A DNA stretch of 64,000 bases from CAZDUS01 sp964609375 (GCA_964609375.1 CAZSSA010000001.1:1-64000), one strand, 5' to 3'. Counted from the first letter of the stretch, positions 43,710-54,409 are shown. Numbers and translations are program-made. The notes: generated from the sequence alone by a model not told the origin.

Positions 43710-44084
43710 TTACTGCTTGGGCATTTTCACGCCATATTTGGAACGGCCTCGGTGCCGTCCATCCACACCCAGCGTATCCAGCGTCCCACGAACTATGTGG
43801 TAACGCACGCCAGGCAAATCCTTCACACGACCACCACGCACAAGCACAACACTGTGCTCCTGCAAATTGTGCCCCTCGCCGGGAATATAAGCGGTAACTT
43901 CCTCGCCATTCGTCAACCGCACACGCGCAACTTTCCGCAGGGCCGAGTTGGGCTTCTTCGGCGTCTGTGTCTTTACAGAAAGACATACACCGCGCCGTTG
44001 CGGACAATTCTTTAATGCTGGCGACTTACTCTTATAGCGGACCTGCTTCCGCCCATACTTCACCAGCTGATTAATTGTTGGCAT
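43710..44084 (-). CDS. rpsL: 30S ribosomal protein S12
   Basis: 124 aa. MPTINQLVKYGRKQVRYKSK start after GGAGGAG. TPKKPNSALRK keeps the lysine whose change confers streptomycin resistance, and HSVVLVRGGRVKDLPGVRYH is intact, so a sensitive allele is expected. Longer in-frame starts are rejected by family length and ribosome-binding site. Confidence 0.97.
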   Translation of the reverse strand: MPTINQLVKYGRKQVRYKSKSPALKNCPQRRGVCLSVKTQTPKKPNSALRKVARVRLTNGEEVTAYIPGEGHNLQEHSVVLVRGGRVKDLPGVRYHIVRGTLDTLGVDGRHRGRSKYGVKMPKQ

Positions 44085-44148
44085 ACTATAACTCCTCCAA
44101 ATCACAAAGCGCGCGATGATGCCGAAGCACCCCATGGTCTGTCAAGCA

Positions 44149-47100
44149 TTATCCAAGCAGCTCTTGTACTTTCTTCACCGCTTCGCTCTCCTGTCTGAGC
44201 TCTTCCTCAGGAATCGGCTCTGCTAGCGGCACGAGCTTGATGTTGCGGAACATCGGGAATCCGGTCCCCCCAGGGATCAGATGCCCCATAATAACATTCT
44301 CCTTAAACCCATACAACGTGTCCACGCGTCCAAGCGTCGCCGCTTCCGTCAACACACGTGTCGTGTCCTGGAATGATGCAGCAGAAATAAAACTCTCCGT
44401 CTCCAACGCCGCTTTCGTCACTCCTAGCAAGGCAGGAGAAGCCTCTGCGGGACGCTTGCCTTCAGCCGCTGCTTTAATGTTGACTTCCTGGAATGTCTGC
44501 TTCTCAACTTGCTCACCCCAAAGGAAGTCTGTATCTCCCGGATCCGTGATGCGGACCTTACGAAGCATCTGCCGGACAATAATCTCAATATGCTTGTCGT
44601 TTATGTCCACACCTTGCAGGCGATAAACTTCCTGCACTTGGTTCACGAGATATTCCTGCAACTCTTGCGGTCCGCAGATTTCAAGAATTTCCTGCGGCAC
44701 CACAGGACCTTCAGTCAACTGCTGCCCCTTCTGAACAAAGTCTCCCTTGTAAACAACAATATGCTTACCCATCGGGATCAGGTGCTGCTCCTCATCACCC
44801 GTCACCGTGTCACGAATAATCAGACAGCGGCGGCCACGCTGATTCGGACCAAAATCAACCAAGCCGTCGATCTTGGCAATCTCTGCCGCATCCTTCGGTC
44901 GTCTCGCCTCAAACAGTTCTGCAACACGCGGCAGACCTCCGGTGATATCCTTCGTCTTGGATTCCTTGCGAGGCGTCTTGGCCAGCACTTCGCCCGCCAT
45001 CACCTTCTTGCCATCCTTGACCATCACATGCGCTCCGGCAGGGATATTATACGCCGTGGGCTGCTCCTTCGTGCCTGCATAAGTGATGACAATTTGCGGA
45101 TGCAAATCCTCCTTGTGCTCAAGAACAACTGTCCCCATCAACCCTGTCGATTGATCAACATCCTTCTTAACCGTAACGTTCTCAATGAAGCCATGGAAAT
45201 GAACCACACCAGGACGCTCGGCAAGAATCGGAACACTGTACGGGTCCCACTCAATGAAGCTTTGTCCCTTCTTCACCCTGCCACCATCCTGCAAGGCGAT
45301 AATGGCGCCAATCGCCATGGTATGCCGCTCCACCTCCCGGCCCGCATCATCAAAGACGCCAACGGAGCCGTTCTTGTTCAACACCACAAAATTTCCGGAT
45401 TCATTCTGGACAACACGAAGATTCGTGTACTGAATCACACCGTCATGCTTTGCGATCACATGCGGTTGCTTGAAGACAGAACTTGCCGTTCCACCAATAT
45501 GGAACGTACGCATCGTCAACTGGGTCCCAGGCTCACCAATGGACTGGGCAGCGATAATCCCAACCGCACCGCCTATTTCAACAAGTCGCCCTGTCGCCAA
45601 ATCACGCCCGTAGCATTTGGCACATACTCCGCGTCGCGATTCGCACGTCAACACACTCCGTATGCGAACTTTTTCCACATCCGCATCCATGATCCGATCA
45701 GCCGTGTCCTCATCGATTTGACTTCCTGCCGGCGCAAGAACTTCACGCGTAATCGTATTGACGACATCAACCAGCGTCGTCCGACCAATGATCCGATCAC
45801 GGAGGGACACCAGGCTTTCTTCGCTACCGCCGATACCCTTGACTTCAATTCCGTTCAGGGTATTGCAGTCCTGCTCAATCACGCGAACATCCTGAGATAC
45901 GTCCACGAGTTTTCGCGTCAAATAACCGGCATCCGCTGTCTTTAATGCCGTATCCGCCAACCCCTTACGAGCACCGTGCGTACTGATGAAGTATTCAAGT
46001 ACACTCAACCCCTCCCGGAAGTTTGATAAAATCGGCCGCTCAATAATTTCGCCGGAGGGTTTGGCCATTAAGCCACGCATACCGGCCAACTGCCGGATCT
46101 GCTGTCGACTGCCACGAGCCTTGGAATCGACCATCATGAAAATGGGATTCGCCTCCTCGCTTCCCGCATTCTCCTCAATCGCCCTATACATGGCGTTCGA
46201 GGTCTCTTCGCTAGCATGCGTCCAAATATCAACAATCTTATTATATCGCTCGCCATCCGTGATGATACCGCGACGATATTGGCTCTCCACCTCGGCTACA
46301 GCCTTGCGCGCCTTGACGATGATTCCCTCTTTCTCGGCAGGTATAATCATGTCACCCAGCCCGATTGAAATGCCAGCCAAGGTGGCATTTTCAAACCCAA
46401 TATTCTTAAGGCTATCCAAGACCCTGACCGTCTCTGCATTTCCGCTCACGCGGTAGCACTGCCAGATGATTTTTCCAAGAAATGACTTGTCACAGCAACG
46501 ATTGATATAGCCCAGCGTATTAGGCAGGATTTCGTTGAAAAATACACGACCAACCGTCGTCACCAGCATCCTGCTCGTGGAATCACCAAAAACAGTGCTG
46601 CGCTTAAAATCAGGGTTCTTAAAGCGAAGCCTGTCGTGGATCTTTACCGCTCCATCATCATACGCCAGCCGCACTTCGCTTGCATCGCCAAAAATAGGCA
46701 AATGCTCATGCTCAACGGCCTGATCAGCCGCCTTACGTTTGACGTCTTTTGCCCGATCCTTTTGTGCAGCAGAGGTTAAATAGTAGATTCCCAACGCGAT
46801 ATCCTGCGTTGGCGTCATCACAGGCCTGCCGCTCGATGGAGAAAACACGTTGTTTACCGATAGCATCAGCAAACGGGATTCCAACTGCGCCTCAACCGAC
46901 AACGGAACATGCACCGCCATCTGGTCACCGTCGAAGTCGGCATTGTATGCCGTACAGACCAACGGGTGTATCTGAATGGCTTCCCCCTCTACCAGGATAG
47001 GCTCAAACGACTGAATACTCAACCGATGCAACGTCGGCGCACGATTCAACATCACCGTTTTATCACGGGTGATCTCCTCAAGAATCGCCCACACCTCGTC

Positions 47101-48336
47101 AGACTGCTTATCAATCAATTTCTTCGCACTGCGAACGGTGTGCGCCACACCCATCTCCTTCAGGCGGCGGATAATGAATGGCTCAAAGAGCACCAACGCC
47201 ATCTTCTTGGGTAACCCGCACTGATGGAGCTTGAGATCCGGCCCCACAACAATCACCGAGCGACCCGAGTAATCCACGCGCTTACCCAGCAGGTTCTGGC
47301 GGAAACGTCCACCTTTACCCTTCAGCATATCACTCAACGACTTCAACGGACGATTGCCCGCACCAGTCACTGCACGCCCATGCCGCCCATTATCAATAAC
47401 GGCGTCAACAGCTTCCTGCAGCATGCGTTTTTCGTTCCGGATAATCACATCCGGGGTCTTTAGTTGTAACAGGTTTTTCAACCGATTATTACGATTGATA
47501 ACGCGCCGATAGAGATCATTCAAATCCGACGTTGCAAACCGCCCGCCCTCTAGCGGCACCAATGGACGCAGATCCGGCGGAATCACAGGAAGCACTTCAA
47601 ATACCATCCACTCAGGACGCATATTGCTTGTCAGGAATCCCTCAAGGACTTTCATCCGCTTGGAAATCTTTTTTCGGTTCTGCTTGCTCCGCGTTGTCGC
47701 CATCTGCGCATCGAGCTCAACCAGGGTCTTCTCGATGTCAATCTTCTTCATTAAGTCGCGAATGGCTTCAGCACCAATTCGCGCCGTAAACGTGTCACCA
47801 TATTTTTCCTGCGCTTCACGGTAATCCATCTCGCTCAGAAGCTGTTTTTCCTGAAGCGGTGTATCACCAGGATCAACGACAATATAATCCTCGTAATACA
47901 ACACACGCTCCAGGGCCCGCGCCGTGATGTCCAGCACCAACCCGATACGGCTCGGGGTACACTTGAAAAACCAGATGTGCGAAACCGGTACCGCCAACTC
48001 AATGTGCCCCATGCGCTCACGACGCACTCGCGACAACGTAATTTCAACGCCGCAACGATCACATATCACACCTTTGTGTTTGATCCTCTTGTACTTTCCG
48101 CAACTACACTCCCAGTCGCGCGTCGGACCAAAAATTCTCTCGCAGAAAAGGCCTCCCTTTTCCGGCTTGTACGTGCGATAATTGATCGTTTCCGGATTTT
48201 TCACCTCGCCGTTGCTCCACGACCGGATTGTCTCCGGCGAAGCCAGCGTGATGTTTACCGAATCAAACCCCTCGGCAAGGGGTACTCCCAGCCGTTCACG
48301 GACCGCTGCGTTCGTCAAGGTTCGTTCTACCGACAT
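44149..48336 (-). CDS. rpoC: DNA-directed RNA polymerase subunit beta'
   Basis: 1395 aa. N-terminal zinc site CSCGKYKRIKHKGVICDRCG, catalytic Mg loop NADFDGDQMAVH, and second zinc cluster CESRRGVCAKCYGRDL near the middle. Bridge helix/trigger loop region FREGLSVLEYFISTHGARKG present. Length is normal. 27 bp after rpoB. Confidence 0.98.
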   Translation of the reverse strand: MSVERTLTNAAVRERLGVPLAEGFDSVNITLASPETIRSWSNGEVKNPETINYRTYKPEKGGLFCERIFGPTRDWECSCGKYKRIKHKGVICDRCGVEITLSRVRRERMGHIELAVPVSHIWFFKCTPSRIGLVLDITARALERVLYYEDYIVVDPGDTPLQEKQLLSEMDYREAQEKYGDTFTARIGAEAIRDLMKKIDIEKTLVELDAQMATTRSKQNRKKISKRMKVLEGFLTSNMRPEWMVFEVLPVIPPDLRPLVPLEGGRFATSDLNDLYRRVINRNNRLKNLLQLKTPDVIIRNEKRMLQEAVDAVIDNGRHGRAVTGAGNRPLKSLSDMLKGKGGRFRQNLLGKRVDYSGRSVIVVGPDLKLHQCGLPKKMALVLFEPFIIRRLKEMGVAHTVRSAKKLIDKQSDEVWAILEEITRDKTVMLNRAPTLHRLSIQSFEPILVEGEAIQIHPLVCTAYNADFDGDQMAVHVPLSVEAQLESRLLMLSVNNVFSPSSGRPVMTPTQDIALGIYYLTSAAQKDRAKDVKRKAADQAVEHEHLPIFGDASEVRLAYDDGAVKIHDRLRFKNPDFKRSTVFGDSTSRMLVTTVGRVFFNEILPNTLGYINRCCDKSFLGKIIWQCYRVSGNAETVRVLDSLKNIGFENATLAGISIGLGDMIIPAEKEGIIVKARKAVAEVESQYRRGIITDGERYNKIVDIWTHASEETSNAMYRAIEENAGSEEANPIFMMVDSKARGSRQQIRQLAGMRGLMAKPSGEIIERPILSNFREGLSVLEYFISTHGARKGLADTALKTADAGYLTRKLVDVSQDVRVIEQDCNTLNGIEVKGIGGSEESLVSLRDRIIGRTTLVDVVNTITREVLAPAGSQIDEDTADRIMDADVEKVRIRSVLTCESRRGVCAKCYGRDLATGRLVEIGGAVGIIAAQSIGEPGTQLTMRTFHIGGTASSVFKQPHVIAKHDGVIQYTNLRVVQNESGNFVVLNKNGSVGVFDDAGREVERHTMAIGAIIALQDGGRVKKGQSFIEWDPYSVPILAERPGVVHFHGFIENVTVKKDVDQSTGLMGTVVLEHKEDLHPQIVITYAGTKEQPTAYNIPAGAHVMVKDGKKVMAGEVLAKTPRKESKTKDITGGLPRVAELFEARRPKDAAEIAKIDGLVDFGPNQRGRRCLIIRDTVTGDEEQHLIPMGKHIVVYKGDFVQKGQQLTEGPVVPQEILEICGPQELQEYLVNQVQEVYRLQGVDINDKHIEIIVRQMLRKVRITDPGDTDFLWGEQVEKQTFQEVNIKAAAEGKRPAEASPALLGVTKAALETESFISAASFQDTTRVLTEAATLGRVDTLYGFKENVIMGHLIPGGTGFPMFRNIKLVPLAEPIPEEELRQESEAVKKVQELLG

Positions 48337-48363
48337 AATTCCTCGGCGTTGCCGCCGCCTCCC

Positions 48364-51300
48364 TTAAGCACGTTTCTCTTTTCGCTCAGCCCGCACGTCC
48401 AACCCAATGCTGCGAAGTTCATTAATCAGCACATTGAACGATTCGGGGCGTTCCGCTTCCAACACATTCTCGCCCTTTACGATCGATTCGTAAATCCGGG
48501 TACGGCCTGCCACATCATCGCTCTTGACCGTCAGCAACTCCTGTAATGCGTAGGCGGCTCCATAGGCTTCCAGTGCCCAAACTTCCATTTCACCCAACCG
48601 TTGACCACCATACTGCGCCTTGCCACCCAACGGCTGCTGGGTTACCAGCGAATACGGCCCCACCGCACGGGCATGAATCTTGTCACTAACCAAATGGTGC
48701 AGTTTCAACATGTAAATGTAACCCACCACAACCTTCTGATCAAAGGGCTCTCCTGTCCGACCGTCGTAAAGACGGGTCTTCCCATCTCGGGGAAGCTTCG
48801 CGTCATCCAGCAGATCCTTAATGTGCTTTTCAGATATGCCGTCAAACACCGGAGTGCTTGCATACAACCCCAGCAACTTGCAGGCCCACCCTAGATGCGT
48901 CTCCAACACCTGCCCCACATTCATTCGCGAAGGTACGCCTAGCGGATTCAATACAATATCCACCGGTGTTCCATCCGGGAGAAAAGGCATGTCGGCCTCA
49001 GGAAGAATCCGGGCAACAACACCCTTGTTTCCATGACGTCCGGCCATCTTGTCACCCACCGACAGTTTCTTCTTGCTGGCAATGTAGACCCGCACCTGCT
49101 TGATGATGCCTTGATCCACTTCATCACCACTCTCCAGACGATCCATGGCGTTTTCGCACTCATGATCGAGCTCCACAAACTTCTGCTGGAACTCGCCGAT
49201 GATCTCCTGGATTTTGATCTGGATCGGGCTGCTCTCGATCTCAATGTGCGCACTCTCCGCCGCCAGTTTCCTTAGCAGCGTCTTTGTGATCTTCCTGTTG
49301 GCTGGAATGATAATCTCATTGGAATCAACGTTAACCACATCCAACGGGATCTTTTCACCCAATAGAATATTGCTCAGAGCCTCGGTTAACTGCTCAACAA
49401 TTTCCTGCTTCTTCGTCTTGTGCTCCTCGGCAACATTCTTTGACTGCCGGCGACGTTCTGCTGGAGTCATCTTCTCGCGCTCAATATCCTTGTGCGCCGA
49501 AACCTTGACATCCATGACAATCCCGTACGTCCCACTGGGCACCGTCAATGAGGTGTCCCTCACATCTGCAGCCTTTTCACCGAAAATAGCCCTCAAAAGC
49601 CGTTCTTCAGGCGCAAGTTCCGTTTCGCTCTTCGGCGTAATCTTGCCAACAAGAATATCATCCGGCTTCACTTCAGCACCGATACGAATAACCCCGTCCG
49701 TACCCAGATTCCGCAAGGCATCTTCCCCGACATTCGGAATGTCACGGGTAATTTCCTCGGGCCCAAGTTTCGTGTCGCGCGCGCCAACTTCAAACTCCTG
49801 AATATGAACGGACGTGAAGACATCATCACGGACAACACGCTCGCTGATCAAGATGGCGTCTTCAAAGTTAAATCCGCACCATGGCATGAAGGCCACCAGA
49901 ACATTGCGCCCCAGTGATAGCTCACCTCCAGCTGTCGCAGGACCATCAGCCAGCACGTCGCCTTTTTTAACCTTCTGACCAACCTTCACAATTGGTTTCT
50001 GGTTTAAACACGTCCCGGCATTTGATCGCATAAACTTACGCAATTTGTAAGTGTGCTCATCCTTCTTGCCCTTGGACTTAATATCACTGTTAACCACAAT
50101 CTTGGTCGCGGCAGCATAAGTCACCACACCAGACTCTTCGGCCAGTGTCAGTACGCCGGAATCACGAGCAATACGGCCTTCCAGCCCTGTCGCCACGAAA
50201 GGACGCTCAGCCTCAAGTAACGGCACCGCCTGACGCATCATGTTCGAACCCATCAAGGCGCGGTTGGCATCATCATGCTCAAGGAATGGGATAAGGCCTG
50301 CTGCCACAGACACCACCTGCTTGGGCGAGACGTCCATGTAATCAACCTTCTCCTTGGGCACTTCCAGGAACTCGCCTCTATTCCGAACGGCAATCGAGTC
50401 ACGCGACATCCGACTCTTCGCATCCAATGGCGTGTTAGCCTGGGCAATAATATATTTTTCCTCGCGATCGGCGCTCAGGAACTCCACCTCGTCACTGACA
50501 ACCCCGTTCGACACCTTGCGGTAAGGCGTCTCAATGAACCCATACTCGTTCACCTTGGCGTAAATACCCATCGACGAGATCAATCCGATATTCGGCCCTT
50601 CAGGGGTCTCAATCGGACAAATGCGCCCATAATGGCTGCTATGAACGTCTCGCACTTCAAATCCAGCACGTTCACGGCTCAACCCGCCCGGCCCCAGTGC
50701 ACTCAACCGTCTCTTATGTGCCAGCTCAGACAACGGATTCGTCTGGTCCATAAACTGACTTAGTTGACTGCGCCCAAAGAAGTCCTTAACCACCGCTGAA
50801 AGCGTCTTGGGGTTGACCAATCGCTGCGGCGTCAATGTCCCAGTCTGCGGATCGAACAACGTCATCCGCTCCCGCACAAGGCGCTCTGCCCGAGCTAAAC
50901 CAATTCGGCACTGATTCTCAACGAGTTCACCTATCGTCCTTAACCGGCGGCTTCCAAGATGATCAATGTCGTCAACCGTACCCTGCCCATTGCGAATGCT
51001 GATCAAGTACCGAATCGCCGCGATCAAATCAGCACCTTCCGGGGTCAATGTCCGCTCTGCGTCGTCCGTCACACCCCCAAAAGCTTCACGCTCATCGGCA
51101 TCCTTGGTCGCCATTACAGCCTTGATAAGGGCTAAAGCATCCTTAAGTTCACTGTCTAGCTTCTGGTTAATCTTATAGCGACCTACCCGTCCCAGATCAT
51201 AGCGACGCGGATCGAAGAACAAACGCTTTAACAACTGACGGGCATTGGACACCGTCGCGGGATCACCAGGCCTCAACCGCAGGTAAATATCTTTCAATGC

Positions 51301-52188
51301 ATCATCCGTGGAGTGAGTCGGGTCTTCCTTCACACTCTTCAACATGATCCCGCCATCCCAGGACACATCCACGACATCGGCTTCCTTGAAGCCCGCCGCC
51401 TTCATCTGGGACAATACATTCTCGGAAACCGGCTCGAATTTTCGCGACAGCACCGTCTGCGAATCCACATCGATCACGTCATCCCGGAATACAATATTCG
51501 CCAAGGCGTCAGCACCAATGGATTCATTGAGTTTCAGCTTCCTGAAGGTGTAAAACAGACGCAGCAAGTCTTCATCAGATCCATAACCCAATGCACGAAG
51601 GAAGGTGGTTGCAAGGAATTTCCGGCGGCGATGGCGGCGATCAAGATAGATCCACAACAAATCCGATGCGTCAAACTGAACCTCAACCCATGAGCCTCGA
51701 TCGGGAATGATCCGGAATGAGTACAGCATCGACCCGCTCGAATGCACCGACTGCTCGAAACAAATTCCGGGCGAGCGATGCAACTGACTGACAATAACGC
51801 GCTCGGCACCATTGATCACAAAGGATCCCTGGTCGGTCATGAGCGGTATTTCCCCCATGTACACGCTCTCTTCACGCACTTCATCGCCTTCCTTAAGGCG
51901 GAAGGTCACCTGAAGCGTCCCGGCATATGTCAGTCCTTCACGAAGCACCTCGCATGGATCCGTTTTCGGCAGCGAGAACTCATACTTCACAAAATCCAGC
52001 GCATATCGTCCATCATAGCTCTCAATCGGGAAAACCTCTTTGAACACGGCTTGCAATCCCATGTTCTTTCGGCTCCCCGGGGCCACATTCAGTTGGAGGA
52101 AATCCTTGTACGATACCGTCTGAATCTCAATAAGATTCGGCGGCTCGATGACCTCGACCAATTTCCCGTAGTTCGTTCTCTCAACCAT
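48364..52188 (-). CDS. rpoB: DNA-directed RNA polymerase subunit beta
   Basis: 1274 aa. The rifampicin-pocket region reads SQLSQFMDQTNPLSELAHKR followed by RRLSALGPGG, the sensitive-type sequence. Also SIPFLEHDDANRALMGSNMM-like (PFLEHDDANRALMGSNMMRQ) and C-terminal GGKAQYGGQRLGEMEVWALE. Slightly shorter than E. coli RpoB (1342). Confidence 0.98.
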   Translation of the reverse strand: MVERTNYGKLVEVIEPPNLIEIQTVSYKDFLQLNVAPGSRKNMGLQAVFKEVFPIESYDGRYALDFVKYEFSLPKTDPCEVLREGLTYAGTLQVTFRLKEGDEVREESVYMGEIPLMTDQGSFVINGAERVIVSQLHRSPGICFEQSVHSSGSMLYSFRIIPDRGSWVEVQFDASDLLWIYLDRRHRRRKFLATTFLRALGYGSDEDLLRLFYTFRKLKLNESIGADALANIVFRDDVIDVDSQTVLSRKFEPVSENVLSQMKAAGFKEADVVDVSWDGGIMLKSVKEDPTHSTDDALKDIYLRLRPGDPATVSNARQLLKRLFFDPRRYDLGRVGRYKINQKLDSELKDALALIKAVMATKDADEREAFGGVTDDAERTLTPEGADLIAAIRYLISIRNGQGTVDDIDHLGSRRLRTIGELVENQCRIGLARAERLVRERMTLFDPQTGTLTPQRLVNPKTLSAVVKDFFGRSQLSQFMDQTNPLSELAHKRRLSALGPGGLSRERAGFEVRDVHSSHYGRICPIETPEGPNIGLISSMGIYAKVNEYGFIETPYRKVSNGVVSDEVEFLSADREEKYIIAQANTPLDAKSRMSRDSIAVRNRGEFLEVPKEKVDYMDVSPKQVVSVAAGLIPFLEHDDANRALMGSNMMRQAVPLLEAERPFVATGLEGRIARDSGVLTLAEESGVVTYAAATKIVVNSDIKSKGKKDEHTYKLRKFMRSNAGTCLNQKPIVKVGQKVKKGDVLADGPATAGGELSLGRNVLVAFMPWCGFNFEDAILISERVVRDDVFTSVHIQEFEVGARDTKLGPEEITRDIPNVGEDALRNLGTDGVIRIGAEVKPDDILVGKITPKSETELAPEERLLRAIFGEKAADVRDTSLTVPSGTYGIVMDVKVSAHKDIEREKMTPAERRRQSKNVAEEHKTKKQEIVEQLTEALSNILLGEKIPLDVVNVDSNEIIIPANRKITKTLLRKLAAESAHIEIESSPIQIKIQEIIGEFQQKFVELDHECENAMDRLESGDEVDQGIIKQVRVYIASKKKLSVGDKMAGRHGNKGVVARILPEADMPFLPDGTPVDIVLNPLGVPSRMNVGQVLETHLGWACKLLGLYASTPVFDGISEKHIKDLLDDAKLPRDGKTRLYDGRTGEPFDQKVVVGYIYMLKLHHLVSDKIHARAVGPYSLVTQQPLGGKAQYGGQRLGEMEVWALEAYGAAYALQELLTVKSDDVAGRTRIYESIVKGENVLEAERPESFNVLINELRSIGLDVRAERKEKRA

Positions 52189-52222
52189 TCCAGCACCTGT
52201 TCAACAGGGTTCTTACGACCAC

Positions 52223-52245
52223 GCGGCGGCTATAAAGGCCGCCGC
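52223..52245 (-). other. GC-rich hairpin between rplL and rpoB
   Basis: Perfect 8-bp inverted repeat GCGGCGGC (52223-52230) / GCCGCCGC (52238-52245) around a 7-nt loop, in the 86-bp gap between rplL and rpoB. No T-run follows. In E. coli this gap holds an attenuator and an RNase III site that set the ratio of L12 to RNA polymerase; an analogous processing/attenuation role is an inference. Confidence 0.45.
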
Positions 52246-52274
52246 CCGCCGGACACCGTCCCGCAAAAAGACGG

Positions 52275-52670
52275 TTACTTGACTTCAACTGTCGCGCCAG
52301 CCTTCTCAAGGACTTCCTTGATCTTGGCTGCTTCTTCCTTCGTGACAGCTTCCTTGACAGGCTTCGGAGCGCCTTCCACCAAATCCTTGGATTCCTTCAA
52401 CCCCAACCCGGTGATGGTGCGTATTTCCTTAATCACACCAATCTTGTTGCTGCCAGCGCTGGCCAACACCACGGTAAATTCAGTCTTCTCCGCCGCCGGA
52501 GCCGCACCCGCTGCCGGTGCCGCCGCCATCATGGCCATCGGAGCCGCTGCAGTTACGCCCAACCGCTGCTCAAGGCCCTTCACAAGTTGCGAGAGCTCCA
52601 GAACAGTCATGCTCTCGATCGCCTTGACAATCTCTTCCATCTTGCCTTCCAATTTAACTTCGTCAGCCAT
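52275..52670 (-). CDS. rplL: 50S ribosomal protein L7/L12
   Basis: 131 aa. N-terminal dimerisation helices (VKAIESMTVLELSQLVKGLE), an Ala/Pro-rich hinge (AAPAAGAAPAAE) and the conserved C-terminal domain KIGVIKEIRTITGLGLKESK, DLVEGAPKPVKEAVTKEEA that recruits GTPase factors. Confidence 0.97.
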   Translation of the reverse strand: MADEVKLEGKMEEIVKAIESMTVLELSQLVKGLEQRLGVTAAAPMAMMAAAPAAGAAPAAEKTEFTVVLASAGSNKIGVIKEIRTITGLGLKESKDLVEGAPKPVKEAVTKEEAAKIKEVLEKAGATVEVK

Positions 52671-52695
52671 TGTAGTCTCCTGTTTTATGAAAAAC

Positions 52696-53214
52696 TTACT
52701 TCGCCTCGTTCTTCTTGTTTTCGATTGCTTTCAACACATACACGACGCTTAACACCTTCTGATTCAACACGCCAACCAAGCGTGAGAGCGGCGCCGCGAT
52801 CGTACCCACCACCTGTCCCAACAGCACTTCACGGGGAGGCAGTTCCGCCAGAGCATCAATCTGGGCGGCAGAAAGATACACATTCCCCATGTATCCAACT
52901 TTCACCTGAGGCATCCCGCTTGCACCATTGAACATTTTTAGCGTCTTGGCCGCCTGAACAACATTCTTGCCCGTGACGATCGCTAATTGCCCCTTGAGCG
53001 ATGGGTCCATCTTCTCCCATCCCTTCTCTCGGGCAATCAACCTCACAAGACGATTCTTCACAACCTGCATCCGCGCGCCCTCTTTACGGAGCTGGCGACG
53101 CAAGTCGCTGATCTGCTCGACTTTCAGCCCTTGGTATTCGGCAACCAAAAGGTATTCCGAATCGTTTACCCGGGCACTGATTTCGTCATAGATTGATTTC
53201 TTTTCCGGTCTCAT
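52696..53214 (-). CDS. rplJ: 50S ribosomal protein L10
   Basis: 172 aa. Stalk base: YLLVAEYQGLKVEQISDLRR, RMQVVKNRLVRLIAREKGW, and a C-terminal helix binding L7/L12 dimers. Only 14 bp from rplA, so the classical L10 leader RNA structure is not upstream of this gene. Confidence 0.95.
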   Translation of the reverse strand: MRPEKKSIYDEISARVNDSEYLLVAEYQGLKVEQISDLRRQLRKEGARMQVVKNRLVRLIAREKGWEKMDPSLKGQLAIVTGKNVVQAAKTLKMFNGASGMPQVKVGYMGNVYLSAAQIDALAELPPREVLLGQVVGTIAAPLSRLVGVLNQKVLSVVYVLKAIENKKNEAK

Positions 53215-53228
53215 GGCCCCGTCCTGTC

Positions 53229-53912
53229 CTAGTCACGCACATCCACACGCAGGCCAACGCCCATCGTGGAACTCAGCGTGCACCGCTTAATAAATACACC
53301 CTTCGTCGCCGCCGGCCGTGCCGACGCAATCGCATGAATGATCGACTTCACGTTTTCCAAAAGTTTATCCTCGTCAAAGGAAAGCTTCCCAAACGGCACT
53401 TGGACGTTACCCGCTCGGTCCATGCGGAATTCAACACGCCCCGCCTTGCTTTCCCGCACTGCCGCCGCCGTATCATCCGTCACCGTCCCCGTCTTGGGAT
53501 TAGGCATCAGACCACGCGGACCCAGGACTTTACCTAGTTTACGGACTTCTTTCATGGCATCCGGAGTGGCAATCGCCACATCAAACTCCGTCCACCCCCC
53601 CTTGACCTTCTCAATCAAGTCCTCGTTGCCAACAACATCCGCTCCTGCTGCTCGTGCCGCATCGGCAGCCGCACCAGCAGCAAACACTGCAACGCGAATT
53701 GACTTCCCTGTACCATGCGGCAGAACCACCGTTCCGCGAACCGTCTGGTCACTCTTCTTTGTATCCACACCAAGCCGTATCGCCAACTCGGCGGTTTCAT
53801 CAAACTTAGCACTCTTGTGCGACTTCAAGAAACGGACAGCCTCGGCAAGATCATAGACCTTATCCTCAACGTCCTTCGCAATCTTCTGATATCGTTTTCC
53901 GTGCGTTGTCAT
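53229..53912 (-). CDS. rplA: 50S ribosomal protein L1
   Basis: 227 aa. ELAIRLGVDTKKSDQTVRGT, VLPHGTGKSIRVAVFA, LGPRGLMPNPKTGTV and the RPAATKGVFIKRCTLSSTMG end. L1 stalk of the E site. Confidence 0.97.
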   Translation of the reverse strand: MTTHGKRYQKIAKDVEDKVYDLAEAVRFLKSHKSAKFDETAELAIRLGVDTKKSDQTVRGTVVLPHGTGKSIRVAVFAAGAAADAARAAGADVVGNEDLIEKVKGGWTEFDVAIATPDAMKEVRKLGKVLGPRGLMPNPKTGTVTDDTAAAVRESKAGRVEFRMDRAGNVQVPFGKLSFDEDKLLENVKSIIHAIASARPAATKGVFIKRCTLSSTMGVGLRVDVRD

Positions 53913-53914
53913 GG

Positions 53915-54340
53915 CTACCGAATCACCTCGATTCCCATGCTGCGAGCCGTACCCTCAACCATTCGGGCGGCGTGATTTTCATCCGTCGCATTCAGATCGT
54001 TCATCTTGGTGCGGACGATTTCAAGAACCTGCTGCGGCGTCACCTTCCCCACTTTATCCCGATTCGGTTGCGCCGACCCCTTGGCCAAGCCTGCCGCACG
54101 CTTCAACAACGAAGACGCTGGCGGACTCTTGGTAATAAACGTAAATGACCGATCTTGATACACAGTGATAACCACCGGAATCACAAGACCCGACATCTTC
54201 TGCGTTGCCGCGTTGAATTGCTTGCAAAACTCCATAATATTGACACCGTGTTGACCCAACGCGGGTCCCACTGGCGGCGCCGGATTCGCTGCTCCGGCTG
54301 GAATCTGAAGCTTGATTTTTCCTGTTACTTTCTTTGCCAT
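53915..54340 (-). CDS. rplK: 50S ribosomal protein L11
   Basis: 141 aa. MAKKVTGKIKLQIPAGAANP start with PPVGPALGQHGVNIMEFCKQ, C-terminal ATDENHAARMVEGTARSMGI. The ATG at 54340 follows GGGGAGT; longer reading is rejected. Confidence 0.97.
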   Translation of the reverse strand: MAKKVTGKIKLQIPAGAANPAPPVGPALGQHGVNIMEFCKQFNAATQKMSGLVIPVVITVYQDRSFTFITKSPPASSLLKRAAGLAKGSAQPNRDKVGKVTPQQVLEIVRTKMNDLNATDENHAARMVEGTARSMGIEVIR

Positions 54341-54409
54341 ATCACTCCCCTGCCTGAGCTTCTGCGTTTTCACCGCAGCGCCAGAACCGGAATCCGGTCC
54401 ATCCAAGGC

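Noticed and set aside
44509..45945. 478-codon + strand open frame opposite rpoC
   Set aside because: It is antisense to conserved rpoC coding sequence, has no ribosome-binding site and a low-complexity, family-free protein. It arises from codon-position composition.
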